From positions 1 to 43,824 of the forward strand of contig JAJYSU010000014.1 in assembly GCA_021793395.1 (NCBI GenBank): DNA of 43,824 nucleotides, given 5' to 3'. Each line of letters begins with the position of its first letter. Position 1 is the stretch's first letter. Positions 1 through 8,969 of this stretch are shown here, one piece after another. The notes beneath the pieces were generated by a model. It was given only the letters and a program-made list of their open reading frames with translations, had not been told where the DNA came from and ran no database searches. The translations under genes were made by a program, and so were the position numbers. The DNA comes from Actinomycetes bacterium (GTDB lineage: Bacteria > Actinomycetota > Acidimicrobiia > Acidimicrobiales > RAAP-2).

Positions 1-1331
1 CCGTAGACGACGTGAACGCCGGCGTCCTCAAGGGCCTTGGCCCACTCGATGTTGGCGGCCTCGTCGAAGCGGGCCTTCAGCTCCACGAGAGCGACGACCT
101 GCTTACCCCGTTCGGCGGCGCGAATAAGTGAGCCGACTACTGGCGAGTCCCCCGAGGTGCGGTAGAGAGTCTGCTTGATCCCCACCACGCGCGGATCATC
201 GGCCGCTTGAGCGATGAAGGCCTCCACGGAGTCGGTGAAGGATTCGTAGGGATGATGGAGCAGGATGTCGCCCGCGCGAATAGCGGCGAAGATGTCACCC
301 ACGTGGTCCCCGGCGAGCAGACGTGGCGGGGTGAGCGGCGACCACCCCTCACCCTTCAAGTCCGGGCGGTCCACCGCGTACAGACCCCAGAGATCGTGTA
401 GGCCGAGCGGAGCGTCCGCGACGTAGACGTTCGAGGGATCCAGCTCCAACTGTCCCACCAGCAGTGAGAGGAAGTCCTCGGGCATCGCGCGCTGTACCTC
501 CACGCGTAGGGCCTCGCCGAAGCGCCGGCGTCGCAGTTCAACCTCTAGCGCGACCAGCAGGTCATCGGCCTCGTCCTCCTCGAGCGTGAGGTCCGCGTTA
601 CGCGTCACGCGAAAGAGCGCCACCTCGCCGACGACCATCCCGGGAAAGAGCCGTGTGAGATTCGCCATGATCAGGTCCTCGAGCAGGCACCATCGCCCCG
701 TCCCCGCCGCGAGAAAACGCGGCAGCGAGTTGGGCACCTTGACGCGCGCGTGGCGCTCCTCGCCCGTCTGCGCGTCGGTGACGGTCACCGCAATGTTCAG
801 CGACAAATTGGAGATCATCGGGAACGGGTGCCCGGGATCCACCGCGAGTGGCGTCAGCACCGGGTAGACGTGCTCGTCGAAGTAGGCGGTCAGCGTCTCC
901 CTCTCCTCGTCACTCAACTGCGCGTAGTGAACGACGGCGATTCCCGCCTCCGCCAGCGCGGGGAGTAACACGTCAAGCATCAGACGGTCCTGACGTTCGG
1001 TCAGCGCCAGGACGCGCTCGCGGATCGCGGCCAACTGCTGGCGGGGTCGCACGCCGTCAACCGAGGGCGTCTGGACGCCGGCGGCCACCTTATCCTCGAG
1101 GCTCACCACGCGCACTTGAAAGAACTCGTCGATCATGTCGGCGAAAATGGCCACGAACTTACAGCGCTCCAGGATTGGCAGTCGACGATCGGCGGCGAGG
1201 TCGAGCAGACGCGCGCCGAACTCCAACCGCGATAACTCCCGGCTGGAGAACCGCTCGGGCCCGAAAGAGGGCAGGTCGAGGGCCACGACGCGGTCAGTCC
1301 TTTCTGGGTGCAAGAGGATAATTTCTACCAT
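1..1331 (-). CDS. ppk1: Polyphosphate kinase 1, N-terminal part (gene runs off the window)
   Basis: PPK1 makes inorganic polyphosphate from ATP through a phosphohistidine intermediate. The frame is open at base 1, so only about 443 N-terminal residues are present. They show SRELSRLEFGARLLDLA and FVAIFADMIDEFFQVRV (N domain), LTPLAVDPGHPFP (head domain), then VGIKQTLYRTSGDSP and ELKARFDEAANIEWAKALE of the first catalytic domain. The sequence leaves at HVVYG, just before the family's KTHAK segment with the active histidine, so catalytic integrity cannot be judged. The start is uncertain: ATG at 1331 has no ribosome site, while GTG at 1286 follows GAAAGGA, and a possible -10 TACGAT (1335-1330) overlaps the ATG. 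The gene diverges from the FtsW/RodA-family gene with about 20 bp between starts. Confidence 0.93.
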   Translation of the reverse strand, partial: MVEIILLHPERTDRVVALDLPSFGPERFSSRELSRLEFGARLLDLAADRRLPILERCKFVAIFADMIDEFFQVRVVSLEDKVAAGVQTPSVDGVRPRQQLAAIRERVLALTERQDRLMLDVLLPALAEAGIAVVHYAQLSDEERETLTAYFDEHVYPVLTPLAVDPGHPFPMISNLSLNIAVTVTDAQTGEERHARVKVPNSLPRFLAAGTGRWCLLEDLIMANLTRLFPGMVVGEVALFRVTRNADLTLEEDEADDLLVALEVELRRRRFGEALRVEVQRAMPEDFLSLLVGQLELDPSNVYVADAPLGLHDLWGLYAVDRPDLKGEGWSPLTPPRLLAGDHVGDIFAAIRAGDILLHHPYESFTDSVEAFIAQAADDPRVVGIKQTLYRTSGDSPVVGSLIRAAERGKQVVALVELKARFDEAANIEWAKALEDAGVHVVY

Positions 1332-1339
1332 CGTACGGC

Positions 1340-1345
1340 TACTGT
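1340..1345 (+). promoter_or_regulatory. Leaderless -10 hexamer of the FtsW/RodA-family gene
   Basis: TACTGT lies exactly 6 bases before GTG at 1352, matching the TANNNT-N6-start pattern seen at eight other genes here. The purine run between them touches the GTG and is too close to act as a Shine-Dalgarno sequence. Confidence 0.55.
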
Positions 1346-1351
1346 GAGGGA

Positions 1352-2719
1352 GTGGCGAAGCACTCAGCGACGATTTCGCGATCGCTCGATACTCCCGATG
1401 AACGCGTACGGCGTTCGCGGCCCACCGAGTTATGGCTGATGGTCCTGGCGTGGGTGATCATCACGTCCTTCTACATTCTGGCGTCGCTGGGCTCTCAGGG
1501 ACACATGCCCCATCGGCTCTGGTTCTTCCTCGCGGCGATGGTCACCATCTCACTCGGCATGCATATCGCGATCCGTCACTACGCTCCGCGGTCCTCCCAG
1601 GTGCTGCTCCCGATCGCGACTCTTCTGAACGGCATTGGCTACGTCGAGATCGCGCGCTGGAACTCGAGTCAAGCGACCTACCAGTCACTCTGGTTCCTCG
1701 TGAGCGCCATTGTCGTGATCGTTACCCTCAAGTTGGTTCGTCACGTGAAGGACCTGGACCGTTACCGGTACGTGACGCTGACGTCAGCGGTAGCGCTACT
1801 CCTGCTGCCGCTGGTGCCTGGCCTGGGCGTATCGATCTACGGCGCCCGCCTCTGGGTCGCGCTCGGCCCCATTTCCTTTCAACCCGTCGAGATCGCCAAG
1901 ATCCTTCTCGCCTTCTTCTTCGCCTCGTACTTCGCCGCCAACCGAGAACTGCTCTCCACTCCGACCCAACGCCTCGGACACCGGCTCATCGTTCCCCCTC
2001 GAACGCTGATACCCATTCTGGTGGCCTGGATAGCCGCCATGGGGATCTTGGCGGTGGAGAACGACATCGGCTTCGCGCTGCTGCTCTTCGCACTCTTTCT
2101 GGCGTTGCTCTGGGTAGCCACCGGCCTCAAGACCTACGTCGTGCTCGGACTCGGACTGTTCGCGGGTGGCTCGCTGCTCGCGGCCAACTTCTTCCCCCAG
2201 GTCCAGGCGCGCGTCAGCCTATGGCTGGATCCGTGGTCGGCCGCGAACTTCAACTACTCTCACCAGCTGGCCTACGGGTGGTACTCCCTCGCGGCGGGAG
2301 GCGTCACCGGAACCGGTCTCGGCCTCGGCCAGTCAGGAACCGTCCCCGAAATCACCTCGGACATGATCTTCGCCGCGGTCGGTGAAGAACTCGGACTACT
2401 GGGCATCCTGCTCGTCCTCGCGCTCTTCGCTCTCTTCGTCGGCGAGGGCTTTCGTATTGCCCAACGTGCGCACTCGGACTACGTACGACTGGCCGCCGTG
2501 GCGCTGGCCGCGACCGTGGGTATCCAGGCATTCGTGATCATGGCGGGCATCGTGCGTCTGCTGCCCTTCACCGGAATTACCCTGCCCTTCATGGCCTACG
2601 GCGGTAGTTCGCTGGTCGCGAACTACTTCATCGTGGCGCTTCTGCTACGAATATCGGACGAGAACCACACCGAACGTCACGGTGGTGAGGTCCACGCCAT
2701 CGTCTTCGCTCACGAGTAA
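1352..2719 (+). CDS. FtsW/RodA/SpoVE (SEDS) family membrane protein
   Basis: SEDS proteins polymerise glycan strands from lipid II in the cytoplasmic membrane, normally with a class B penicillin-binding protein. The 455-residue product has about ten hydrophobic segments, beginning near residue 28 (LWLMVLAWVIITSFYILA). The C-terminal half has the family signatures GGVTGTGLGLGQ, MIFAAVGEELGLLG and GITLPFMAYGGSSLVANY. The first 28 residues are polar and cytoplasmic. It resembles actinobacterial RodA-type proteins that sit beside a PBP gene, but no PBP gene is adjacent. The GTG start is supported by a TANNNT hexamer 6 bases upstream. Its last 10 bases overlap the tail of the convergent gene. It may serve elongation or division; a second SEDS gene lies at 3294-4433. 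Confidence 0.9.
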   Translation: MAKHSATISRSLDTPDERVRRSRPTELWLMVLAWVIITSFYILASLGSQGHMPHRLWFFLAAMVTISLGMHIAIRHYAPRSSQVLLPIATLLNGIGYVEIARWNSSQATYQSLWFLVSAIVVIVTLKLVRHVKDLDRYRYVTLTSAVALLLLPLVPGLGVSIYGARLWVALGPISFQPVEIAKILLAFFFASYFAANRELLSTPTQRLGHRLIVPPRTLIPILVAWIAAMGILAVENDIGFALLLFALFLALLWVATGLKTYVVLGLGLFAGGSLLAANFFPQVQARVSLWLDPWSAANFNYSHQLAYGWYSLAAGGVTGTGLGLGQSGTVPEITSDMIFAAVGEELGLLGILLVLALFALFVGEGFRIAQRAHSDYVRLAAVALAATVGIQAFVIMAGIVRLLPFTGITLPFMAYGGSSLVANYFIVALLLRISDENHTERHGGEVHAIVFAHE

Positions 2720-3294
2720 GCCGCGACCAGAACCTCCTCGGCGCACAGGATCGGGGCCGCGACCGGCTGACGCAACGCCACGACGATCGCGTCACTCGTG
2801 CGGCAGTCGACGTGCATCACCCCTCGCGGCGACATGAGGTCCAACTGGGCGTGGTACACGCCCTGGTCGAGACGGACGATGCGCGCGGCCACGACGTCAC
2901 AGCGCAGCCTCGCCACGATCTCGCAGAGCAACTCGTGCGTGGAGGGACGTCGACCCCTCACGTTTTCTAGCGCCGCGTGAATGGCCTGGGCGTCGGGAAG
3001 CGCCACGGGGATCGAGAGGCTGCGATAGGGCAACTCCTGCTCCATCAGGTGCACGTGAGGCGAGGGATCGCCGAGATCGAAGAGAACCGTCTCCACCGAC
3101 ATCACTCGAAAGCCGTCGGACTGCGAGGTCGCGTCGTCGCCGGCGTCCTCGACCGGATCGACCGGGTCGACCGATTCCTCCACCTCGTCAGTGTCCGCGC
3201 CGCCCGCGGACGCCGCGTCCGCGTCCGCGTCCGAGGCTCCCCGGCTCGCCACGTCCTTCACGTCATCGCCGGCGTCGTCGAGGTCCGGATCCAC
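2710..3294 (-). CDS. Bifunctional nuclease (DUF151) domain protein with acidic N-terminus
   Basis: From about residue 62 to the end (RVMSVETVLFDLG ... HVDCRTSDAIVVALR ... ILCAEEVL) it matches the bifunctional nuclease family, whose characterised members cut DNA and RNA; activity here is inferred. The first 60 residues are low-complexity, rich in Asp, Ala, Val and Ser, and unlike the conserved domain. A start near MSVET would give the bare domain. The GTG at 3294 shares one base with the rodA stop (TAGTG), which suggests translational coupling and supports the long form. It is the last gene of the long minus-strand run and overlaps the convergent SEDS gene by 10 bases. Confidence 0.8.
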   Translation of the reverse strand: MDPDLDDAGDDVKDVASRGASDADADAASAGGADTDEVEESVDPVDPVEDAGDDATSQSDGFRVMSVETVLFDLGDPSPHVHLMEQELPYRSLSIPVALPDAQAIHAALENVRGRRPSTHELLCEIVARLRCDVVAARIVRLDQGVYHAQLDLMSPRGVMHVDCRTSDAIVVALRQPVAAPILCAEEVLVAAYS

Positions 3295-4433
3295 TAGTTA
3301 CCTACTCTCCGCGACACCGAGAGCACCAGCCCGCCGGCGCTAAAGAACACCAGTGCGGCCGATCCCCCGTAACTGAGGAAGGGCAGTGGGATACCCGTCA
3401 CGGGCATGATGCCCATCGTCATACCGATATTCTCGAAACAGCTGAACGCGAAGAAGATGAACACCCCCAGACACAGCACACGACCCATGGCGTCCTTGGC
3501 GGCCCGCCCCACGGCGTACATCCGCCAGGCGACGAACGCCAGCAGCAGAATGATCAGCACCGAGCCAATGAAGCCGAGCTGCTCGCCGATCGCGGTGAAG
3601 ATGAAGTCGGTTCGCTGCTCGGGAACGTAGCCCAGAACGGTCTGTAGTCCTCGAAAGAGACCCGCCCCGTGCCACCCGCCCGAGCCGATCGCGCTCTTCG
3701 CGTTGTCGACCTCGTAAATAAGCGGCGCCATTGCCGGGTTGGTGGAGTTCTGGTTAAGGAAGGAGACAAAACGATCGACCTGGTACTTGTGCAGTAAGTC
3801 GAAGTAGATCGACGCGGTCACGCCGAGCGAGCCCACGATCGCGAGAAACGTCATGAAGCGCGGCGGTACGCCCGCGATCACCATCATGGCCGCCACCACG
3901 AGGACGATGATGATGGCAGTACCCAGGTCTGGCTGCAGGACGATCATCGCCAGCGGCACCGCACCCATCGTCAAAATACGCGTCACGTCGTACATCGAGA
4001 GTCCGTCGGGTCGTCGGTAGACGTAGGTCGCGATGGCCAGAATGAGGATCAACACCGTGAACTCGCTCGGCTGGATCTGGATCAATCCGAGGTTGTACCA
4101 GCGCTGAGCACCGAGTGAACTCTGGCCCACCACGAAGACCCCGGCGAGCGCGAAGAGCGCGATCACGTAGAGCGGCGTGGCGGCGATCTCGAATCGTCGG
4201 TAGTCAAATCGCGAGATGGCGTACATGACCACGACGCCGATCACGACGAAGAGGCCCTGGCGTTCGAGGTAGTAGTGGGGGTTGTAGCCCGCGTCGACCA
4301 GAGGGGTACGCGTCGCGCTGTAGATCATTCCCGCCCCGATCACCCCGAGCAAGGTCATCGCGACGAACAGACTGATGTCGAAGGACTCGCGCCCGCGGAC
4401 TTTGGCGCTGATCGCCGCTAGGGCGTCGCTCAC
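3294..4433 (-). CDS. rodA: Rod shape-determining protein RodA
   Basis: This is a SEDS glycosyltransferase of the cell-elongation machinery, about 379 residues, near the usual RodA length. Visible features are the ten-segment hydrophobic pattern, LIQIQPSEFTVLILILAIA (residues about 118-136), LQPDLGTAIII near 170, GSGGWHGAGLFRG and YVPEQRTDFIFTAIGEQLG in the large extracellular loop, and GIPLPFLSYGGSAALVFF near the C-terminus. These fit RodA better than the protein at 1352-2719. GTG at 4433 overlaps the aroE stop in a GTGA, so it is probably translated by reinitiation from aroE. Confidence 0.93.
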   Translation of the reverse strand: MSDALAAISAKVRGRESFDISLFVAMTLLGVIGAGMIYSATRTPLVDAGYNPHYYLERQGLFVVIGVVVMYAISRFDYRRFEIAATPLYVIALFALAGVFVVGQSSLGAQRWYNLGLIQIQPSEFTVLILILAIATYVYRRPDGLSMYDVTRILTMGAVPLAMIVLQPDLGTAIIIVLVVAAMMVIAGVPPRFMTFLAIVGSLGVTASIYFDLLHKYQVDRFVSFLNQNSTNPAMAPLIYEVDNAKSAIGSGGWHGAGLFRGLQTVLGYVPEQRTDFIFTAIGEQLGFIGSVLIILLLAFVAWRMYAVGRAAKDAMGRVLCLGVFIFFAFSCFENIGMTMGIMPVTGIPLPFLSYGGSAALVFFSAGGLVLSVSRRVGN

Positions 4434-5212
4434 GTCAGCACCTCCAACAGCGTCGCCCCCTCAATCTCGGTCTGGAACCACCACTGCATCTGCAGTGCCG
4501 CCTGGTACGCCAGCATCGACAGTCCGTTGACCGTCGCGCAACCCACCGCGTCGTAGAGGGAGCGCCAGGATGACGTGGGCGGCGCGTAGGTGATGTCGAC
4601 GGCGATCGTGTCAGGTCCCACACCGTCCAAAACATCGTCGTCCTCGTCGCGGCCGGCCGTCGGTATGGTATTGACGACCAGGTCAATCGGCTCACGCCGT
4701 CGCGTCGGCGGGTGCACGGTGTCGTAGTGCTGAGCGAGCCAGTCGAAGTTCGCGGCGGTACGTGCGTGCACGACGATCTCCTCGGCCCCCGCGACACTGA
4801 GCGCGTCGACGATCGACCTCGCCGCCCCGCCCGCGCCCAGTACCACGGCCCGAGTCGCCGACGCGTCGAAGCGGAACTCGTCGCTCAGGGCGTCGAGTAA
4901 TCCCTGGCCGTCGGTGTTCGCTCCGTAGAGACGGCCGTCGTGCCACCACAACGAGTTCACCATCCCGGTGCGTGTCGCCACGGCATCGAGACGGTCGCAC
5001 AACGTCGCCGCCTCCCTCTTCAGGGGCATCGTGACCGACGCCGCGTCGAGGCGCGCACCGAGCAGCGCCGTCACCCTTGACGCCTCCTCCTCGCGCACCT
5101 CGACGTAGTGGCTCGATCCCGTCAGGCCGGCCAGTTCCAGCCCGGCCTCGTGTAAGCGTGGTGAGAGTGAGTGACTCACCGGATACCCCAGCACCGCCAG
5201 ACGCCAATTCAC
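4430..5212 (-). CDS. aroE: Shikimate dehydrogenase
   Basis: AroE reduces 3-dehydroshikimate to shikimate with NADPH in aromatic amino acid synthesis. The 260-residue protein begins VNWRLAVLGYPVSHSLSP, the shikimate-binding SxS loop. The catalytic Lys is in VTMPLKREA, the Asn/Asp pair in YGANTDGQGLL, and the nucleotide-binding loop is VVLGAGGAARSI. The C-terminal GLSMLAYQAALQMQ is typical of the family. GTG 5212 is chosen because it sits one base after the mltG stop and puts the conserved strand at residue 3; the frame is open further upstream, but that part lies inside mltG and has no homology. Confidence 0.95.
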   Translation of the reverse strand: MNWRLAVLGYPVSHSLSPRLHEAGLELAGLTGSSHYVEVREEEASRVTALLGARLDAASVTMPLKREAATLCDRLDAVATRTGMVNSLWWHDGRLYGANTDGQGLLDALSDEFRFDASATRAVVLGAGGAARSIVDALSVAGAEEIVVHARTAANFDWLAQHYDTVHPPTRRREPIDLVVNTIPTAGRDEDDDVLDGVGPDTIAVDITYAPPTSSWRSLYDAVGCATVNGLSMLAYQAALQMQWWFQTEIEGATLLEVLT

Positions 5213-5213
5213 G

Positions 5214-6002
5214 TCACTGCACCCCCGACGTTGCCAGCCGGCGTTCGTTCGCGAGTTGCTGAGCGAACGTGGTAGCGAAGGCCTCATCGCCGCGCCGGTT
5301 GACGACCGTGAAGTACAACCAGGGACCCGGCGGCGCGTGAAGGACCGCCGACAGTGCCGTCGCCGATACCGCGCAGATCGGTGTCGGCGTCAGGCCGTTG
5401 TTCAGGTAGGTGTTGTAGGGTGAGCGCGTCTGGAGCATGGCGTGCGTCACCACGCCACCGTCTCGTCCGAGGGCGTACAACACCGTCGAGTCCATCTGAA
5501 GAGGACCCCCGCGCGCCAGCCGGTTGAGGATCACCCGCGCGACCTTGGGCATATTCCTAGCGTAGTACCCCTCCTTCTGGACGATGGAGGCGGCGATCAC
5601 TATCTGGTAGGCGTTCAGACCCTGCACCGTCGTCGTCGGCGACAGGCCCGTCGTACGAGCCTCACGCGCGAATCGACCCACCATGGCGCCGAGCACCTCT
5701 CGGGGCGACTCCGACGGCGCGACCACGTAGCGGCCCGGGCCGATCAGCCCCTCCAAGGACCCGGCCGGGTGGTAGGGGCTCTCGCGGGCCAGTTCGACGG
5801 CGTCACCGAGAAACGACCGGGCGAAGGGCGCCCCCCGATCGACCGACAACTGGGCCGCGACTTCGCGTAGCGTCAGTCCGGGCTCGACGACGACCACGAC
5901 GCTCCGGCGAGCCAAGACGGTCGACGCGACGGCCCATCCGACGGCGACCACGAGAACGCTCGCGACCCCCGCGGCGAGCGCCCGCCGCGCGCGTCTAGTC
6001 AC
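5214..6002 (-). CDS. mltG: Endolytic transglycosylase MltG (YceG-like)
   Basis: MltG is a membrane-anchored lytic transglycosylase that cuts nascent glycan strands. One N-terminal membrane helix (AAGVASVLVVAVGWAVAS) is followed by a LysM-like segment (EPGLTLREVAAQL) and the YceG domain. The domain shows IAASIVQKEG with the likely catalytic Glu after QK, VILNRLARGGPLQMDSTVLYALG, SPYNTYLNNGLTPTPIC and PWLYFTVVNRRGDEAF. GTG 6002 is preferred; TTG 6017 is an in-frame alternative. It overlaps ruvX by 8 bases and aroE starts one base after it. Two cell-wall genes (mltG, rodA) flanking aroE suggest shared transcription. Confidence 0.93.
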   Translation of the reverse strand: MTRRARRALAAGVASVLVVAVGWAVASTVLARRSVVVVVEPGLTLREVAAQLSVDRGAPFARSFLGDAVELARESPYHPAGSLEGLIGPGRYVVAPSESPREVLGAMVGRFAREARTTGLSPTTTVQGLNAYQIVIAASIVQKEGYYARNMPKVARVILNRLARGGPLQMDSTVLYALGRDGGVVTHAMLQTRSPYNTYLNNGLTPTPICAVSATALSAVLHAPPGPWLYFTVVNRRGDEAFATTFAQQLANERRLATSGVQ

Positions 6003-6411
6003 GGCGCCACGCGTCAAGAAAATTCTGGAGCAGAATGACGGCCGCCGCGCTGTCCACCCGTCCGCGTTGAGCAGTCCCTCGATGGCCGGCCTCGCGTAGT
6101 GCTCGTGTCGCCTCGTGGGTCGTCAGTCGCTCGTCCCAGCGCACGATCTCGAGCGACGCGACTCGCGCACGAAGTTTATCGGCGAACGCCCCCGCCACCT
6201 CAGTGCTCGACGTCGCCCGTCCCGACAGTGCCAGTGGATGACCGATGACCACGGTCGTCACGTCCTCCTCGGCGATCAGGTCCGCCAACGACCCGACGAG
6301 CCCCTCGTCCACGGCCAGTGCCGGACGGGGAAACGCCATCGTGCGCCGCGTATCACTGACCGCGACGCCGCAGCGACGACTCCCGGGGTCGAGCCCCATG
6401 GCCCGTCCCAC
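5995..6411 (-). CDS. ruvX: Putative Holliday junction resolvase / pre-16S rRNA nuclease (YqgF family)
   Basis: The 138-residue protein has the RNase H-like fold motifs of the YqgF/RuvX family: GLDPGSRRCGVAVSD at the N-terminus (first catalytic Asp), VVIGHPLALSG in the middle, VRWDERLTTHEA, and a final VDSAAAVILLQNFLD with the last acidic residue. In E. coli the family processes the 5' end of 16S rRNA; a resolvase role is also proposed. GTG 6411 starts 4 bases after the alaS stop; ATG 6399 is an alternative just before the first motif. The order alaS-ruvX-mltG-aroE is conserved in actinobacteria. Confidence 0.92.
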   Translation of the reverse strand: MGRAMGLDPGSRRCGVAVSDTRRTMAFPRPALAVDEGLVGSLADLIAEEDVTTVVIGHPLALSGRATSSTEVAGAFADKLRARVASLEIVRWDERLTTHEATRALREAGHRGTAQRGRVDSAAAVILLQNFLDAWRRD

Positions 6412-6415
6412 GTAC

Positions 6416-8965
6416 CTACAGCACCGAGGCGGCGGCCAGAACCCGATCCACCCCGTCTACGTCACGACCACCGGCGAGCGCCAGACGCGACGTACCACCG
6501 CCACCGCCACCGACCAGCGGCGCCAACTCACGTACCACCCGTTGCGCGTCCAGGCTGTCGTCCGAGGCGACCGCGACGGCAACCTTGTCTCCCTGCGCGC
6601 CCGCCACGACGACGACACGCCGGCCCCGGCGCTGCAGATCACCAGCCAGAGTGCGCAACTGCTCACCGGAGTAGCCGTCCACGCGCACGACCATCCGGTC
6701 ACCCGACGACGTGTGGTCCAACTCATCCGCCAGGGATGACAAAGCTCGCTGGCGCAGGGTGACAACCTCGCGTTCGATATTGCGCTGACGCTCGATCAGT
6801 CGCTCGAGTGACGGCACCACGTCCTCGGTTGAGGTCTTGAGCAACGCCGCCACGGACGCCAACGTCGACGTCATCGCGGAGGTGCGCCACTGCGCCCCCA
6901 TCGCACTCACCGCCTCCACCCGACGGGTGTTCGCACCGATCGAGGTCTCACCCACAATCTGGATCTGACCGATGTCACCGAGGCGATCGACGTGGGTGCC
7001 CCCGCAAAACTCGAGGCTGTGCGCGCCCGCGCGTACGACGCGCACCCGCTCTCCGTACTTGTCGCCAAAGAAGGCGACCGCGCCCATGTGCTGCGCCTCC
7101 TCCTTGGTCGTCTGTACGGTCACCACCTCGTCGTTGGTCACCACGTCAGTGTTCACCATCGTCAGGACGGCCTCGCTCTCCGCGGGCGCCAGGGGTGAAC
7201 CGTGTGAGAAGTCGAAGCGAAGTCGATCGGGTCCGACGAAGGATCCCTGCTGGCGGACGTGATCACCGAGCACGCTACGCAGGGCGGCGTGCAGGAGATG
7301 GGTCGCCGTGTGGTTACGCCGCGTCGCTTCGCGGCGCCCGGCGTCGATGGTCGCTACCGCCACCTGGCCCGGTACCACCTCCCCGCTCAGCCGACCCCGG
7401 TGCACGACGAGCCCTCCCGCCACGCTCTGAGTGTCGTCGACCTCGAGACGGCCGGTCTCGGTGACGATCGTCCCCGTGTCGCCCACCTGTCCGCCACCCT
7501 CGGCGTAGAACGGTGTGGCCTCCATGAACAGCTCCACGGCCCCGCTCTCGTCGCGCAGAACGGCCAGGACCGTGGTCTCGATGCTGTAGCGGCTCACGTC
7601 GCGACCCACGAAGGGCGTCACGCCGTGACGCTCCACCAGCGAGCGGTAGTGCACGTCGTCGGCGGCGCGCAGCGTCTTAGCCGCCGCCCGCGCCCGAGTA
7701 CGCTGAGCCGACATCGCCTCGTCAAACTGCGCCCGCTCGACCGTCAGACCCGACTCGGCCACCACCTCCGCGGTGAGCTCGATGGGAAAGCCGTGGGTGT
7801 CGTGAAGACGAAAGGCAACGTCGCCCGGAAACACGGTCGCCCCGCGGGCGACGACGTCATCGCGCGCTTCCTCGAGCAGCGTCATACCCGTGCGCAGGGT
7901 GCGCGCGAAACCCACCTCCTCGCGCTCGAGCACCGAAATAATCAGGTCACGATCACTCTCGAGCACGGGGTAGGCCGAACTCATTTTGGCGATCGTCGCG
8001 TCCACGAGCGCCTCGCTCAGGGGGCGGTCGGCGCCCGCGCGTCGCGTCGCCAGTACGGCACGACGAATCAGGCGTCGCAGCACGTAACCGCGTCCCTCGT
8101 TGGACGGCAGGACGCCGTCCGCGACCAGCATGGTCATTGCCCGCCCGTGATCGGCGATCCGGCGTATGGCCACGTCGGCCGCCTCATCACGTCCGTACGG
8201 GGTATCAATCGCGCGCGAGGCCGCCTCCAGCAGTGGGGCGAAGAGGTCGGTGGCGAAGACCGACTCCACCCCGTTGAGGATCGACAGGACGCGCTCAAAG
8301 CCCGCCCCGGTGTCGATGTTCTTGGTCGGGAGTTCACTGAGCGCCCCCCCCGGTCCCTTGTCGTACTGCATGAACACCAGATTCCAGATCTCGATGAATC
8401 GGTCGTCGCCGCCCTCGGCGGGTCCCCCGTCAGCGCCGAAAGCCGGCCCCTTGTCGTAGAAGATTTCTGAACAGGGTCCGCACGGGCCGCGATCGCCCAT
8501 CGACCAGAAGTTGTCCTCCTCCAGGCGCTGGATCCGTTCGGGGCGCACGCCCACCAGGTCGCGCCACAACTCCTCGGCCTCGTCGTCGGTCGTGTGCACC
8601 GTGACCCACAGGCGCTCGGGATCCAGACCGAAACCCTCAGTGACCAGGCCCCACGCCAGAGTGATGGCGTCGGCCTTGAAGTAGTCGCCGAACGAGAAGT
8701 TGCCCATCATTTCGAAGAACGTCAAGTGACGCTGCGTCGTACCGATGATGTCGATGTCCGGCGCACGAAAGCACTTCTGAATGGATACCGCTCGTGGGTA
8801 CGGGGGATCCTCCTCCTGCAAAAAGAAGGGCTTAAAGGGCACCATGCCGGCGATCGTGAACAACAGTGAGGAGTCGTGGGGAATCAGGCTCGCCGATGGC
8901 ACCACGGTGTGCCCACGCTCGGCGAAGTACTGCAGGAACGTTGTGCGCAGGTCGGCGGAATCCAC
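6416..8965 (-). CDS. alaS: Alanine-tRNA ligase
   Basis: AlaRS charges tRNA-Ala and edits mischarged Ser and Gly. The 849-residue protein is close to full bacterial length. Class II core motifs include FTIAGMVPFKPFFL, HLTFFEMMGNFSFGDYFK, GDRGPCGPCSEIFYD and KNIDTGAGFERVLSILN. The editing domain has the zinc ligands HTATHLLH and EFCGGTHVDRLGDIG. A C-terminal DHHA1 region ends with a Gly-rich VGGGGGGTSRLALAGG. GTG 8965 has a TAGAGT hexamer 6 bases upstream, inside the end of rarA, so alaS seems to have its own leaderless promoter as well as possible read-through from rarA. Confidence 0.97.
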   Translation of the reverse strand: MDSADLRTTFLQYFAERGHTVVPSASLIPHDSSLLFTIAGMVPFKPFFLQEEDPPYPRAVSIQKCFRAPDIDIIGTTQRHLTFFEMMGNFSFGDYFKADAITLAWGLVTEGFGLDPERLWVTVHTTDDEAEELWRDLVGVRPERIQRLEEDNFWSMGDRGPCGPCSEIFYDKGPAFGADGGPAEGGDDRFIEIWNLVFMQYDKGPGGALSELPTKNIDTGAGFERVLSILNGVESVFATDLFAPLLEAASRAIDTPYGRDEAADVAIRRIADHGRAMTMLVADGVLPSNEGRGYVLRRLIRRAVLATRRAGADRPLSEALVDATIAKMSSAYPVLESDRDLIISVLEREEVGFARTLRTGMTLLEEARDDVVARGATVFPGDVAFRLHDTHGFPIELTAEVVAESGLTVERAQFDEAMSAQRTRARAAAKTLRAADDVHYRSLVERHGVTPFVGRDVSRYSIETTVLAVLRDESGAVELFMEATPFYAEGGGQVGDTGTIVTETGRLEVDDTQSVAGGLVVHRGRLSGEVVPGQVAVATIDAGRREATRRNHTATHLLHAALRSVLGDHVRQQGSFVGPDRLRFDFSHGSPLAPAESEAVLTMVNTDVVTNDEVVTVQTTKEEAQHMGAVAFFGDKYGERVRVVRAGAHSLEFCGGTHVDRLGDIGQIQIVGETSIGANTRRVEAVSAMGAQWRTSAMTSTLASVAALLKTSTEDVVPSLERLIERQRNIEREVVTLRQRALSSLADELDHTSSGDRMVVRVDGYSGEQLRTLAGDLQRRGRRVVVVAGAQGDKVAVAVASDDSLDAQRVVRELAPLVGGGGGGTSRLALAGGRDVDGVDRVLAAASVL

Positions 8966-8969
8966 GCAG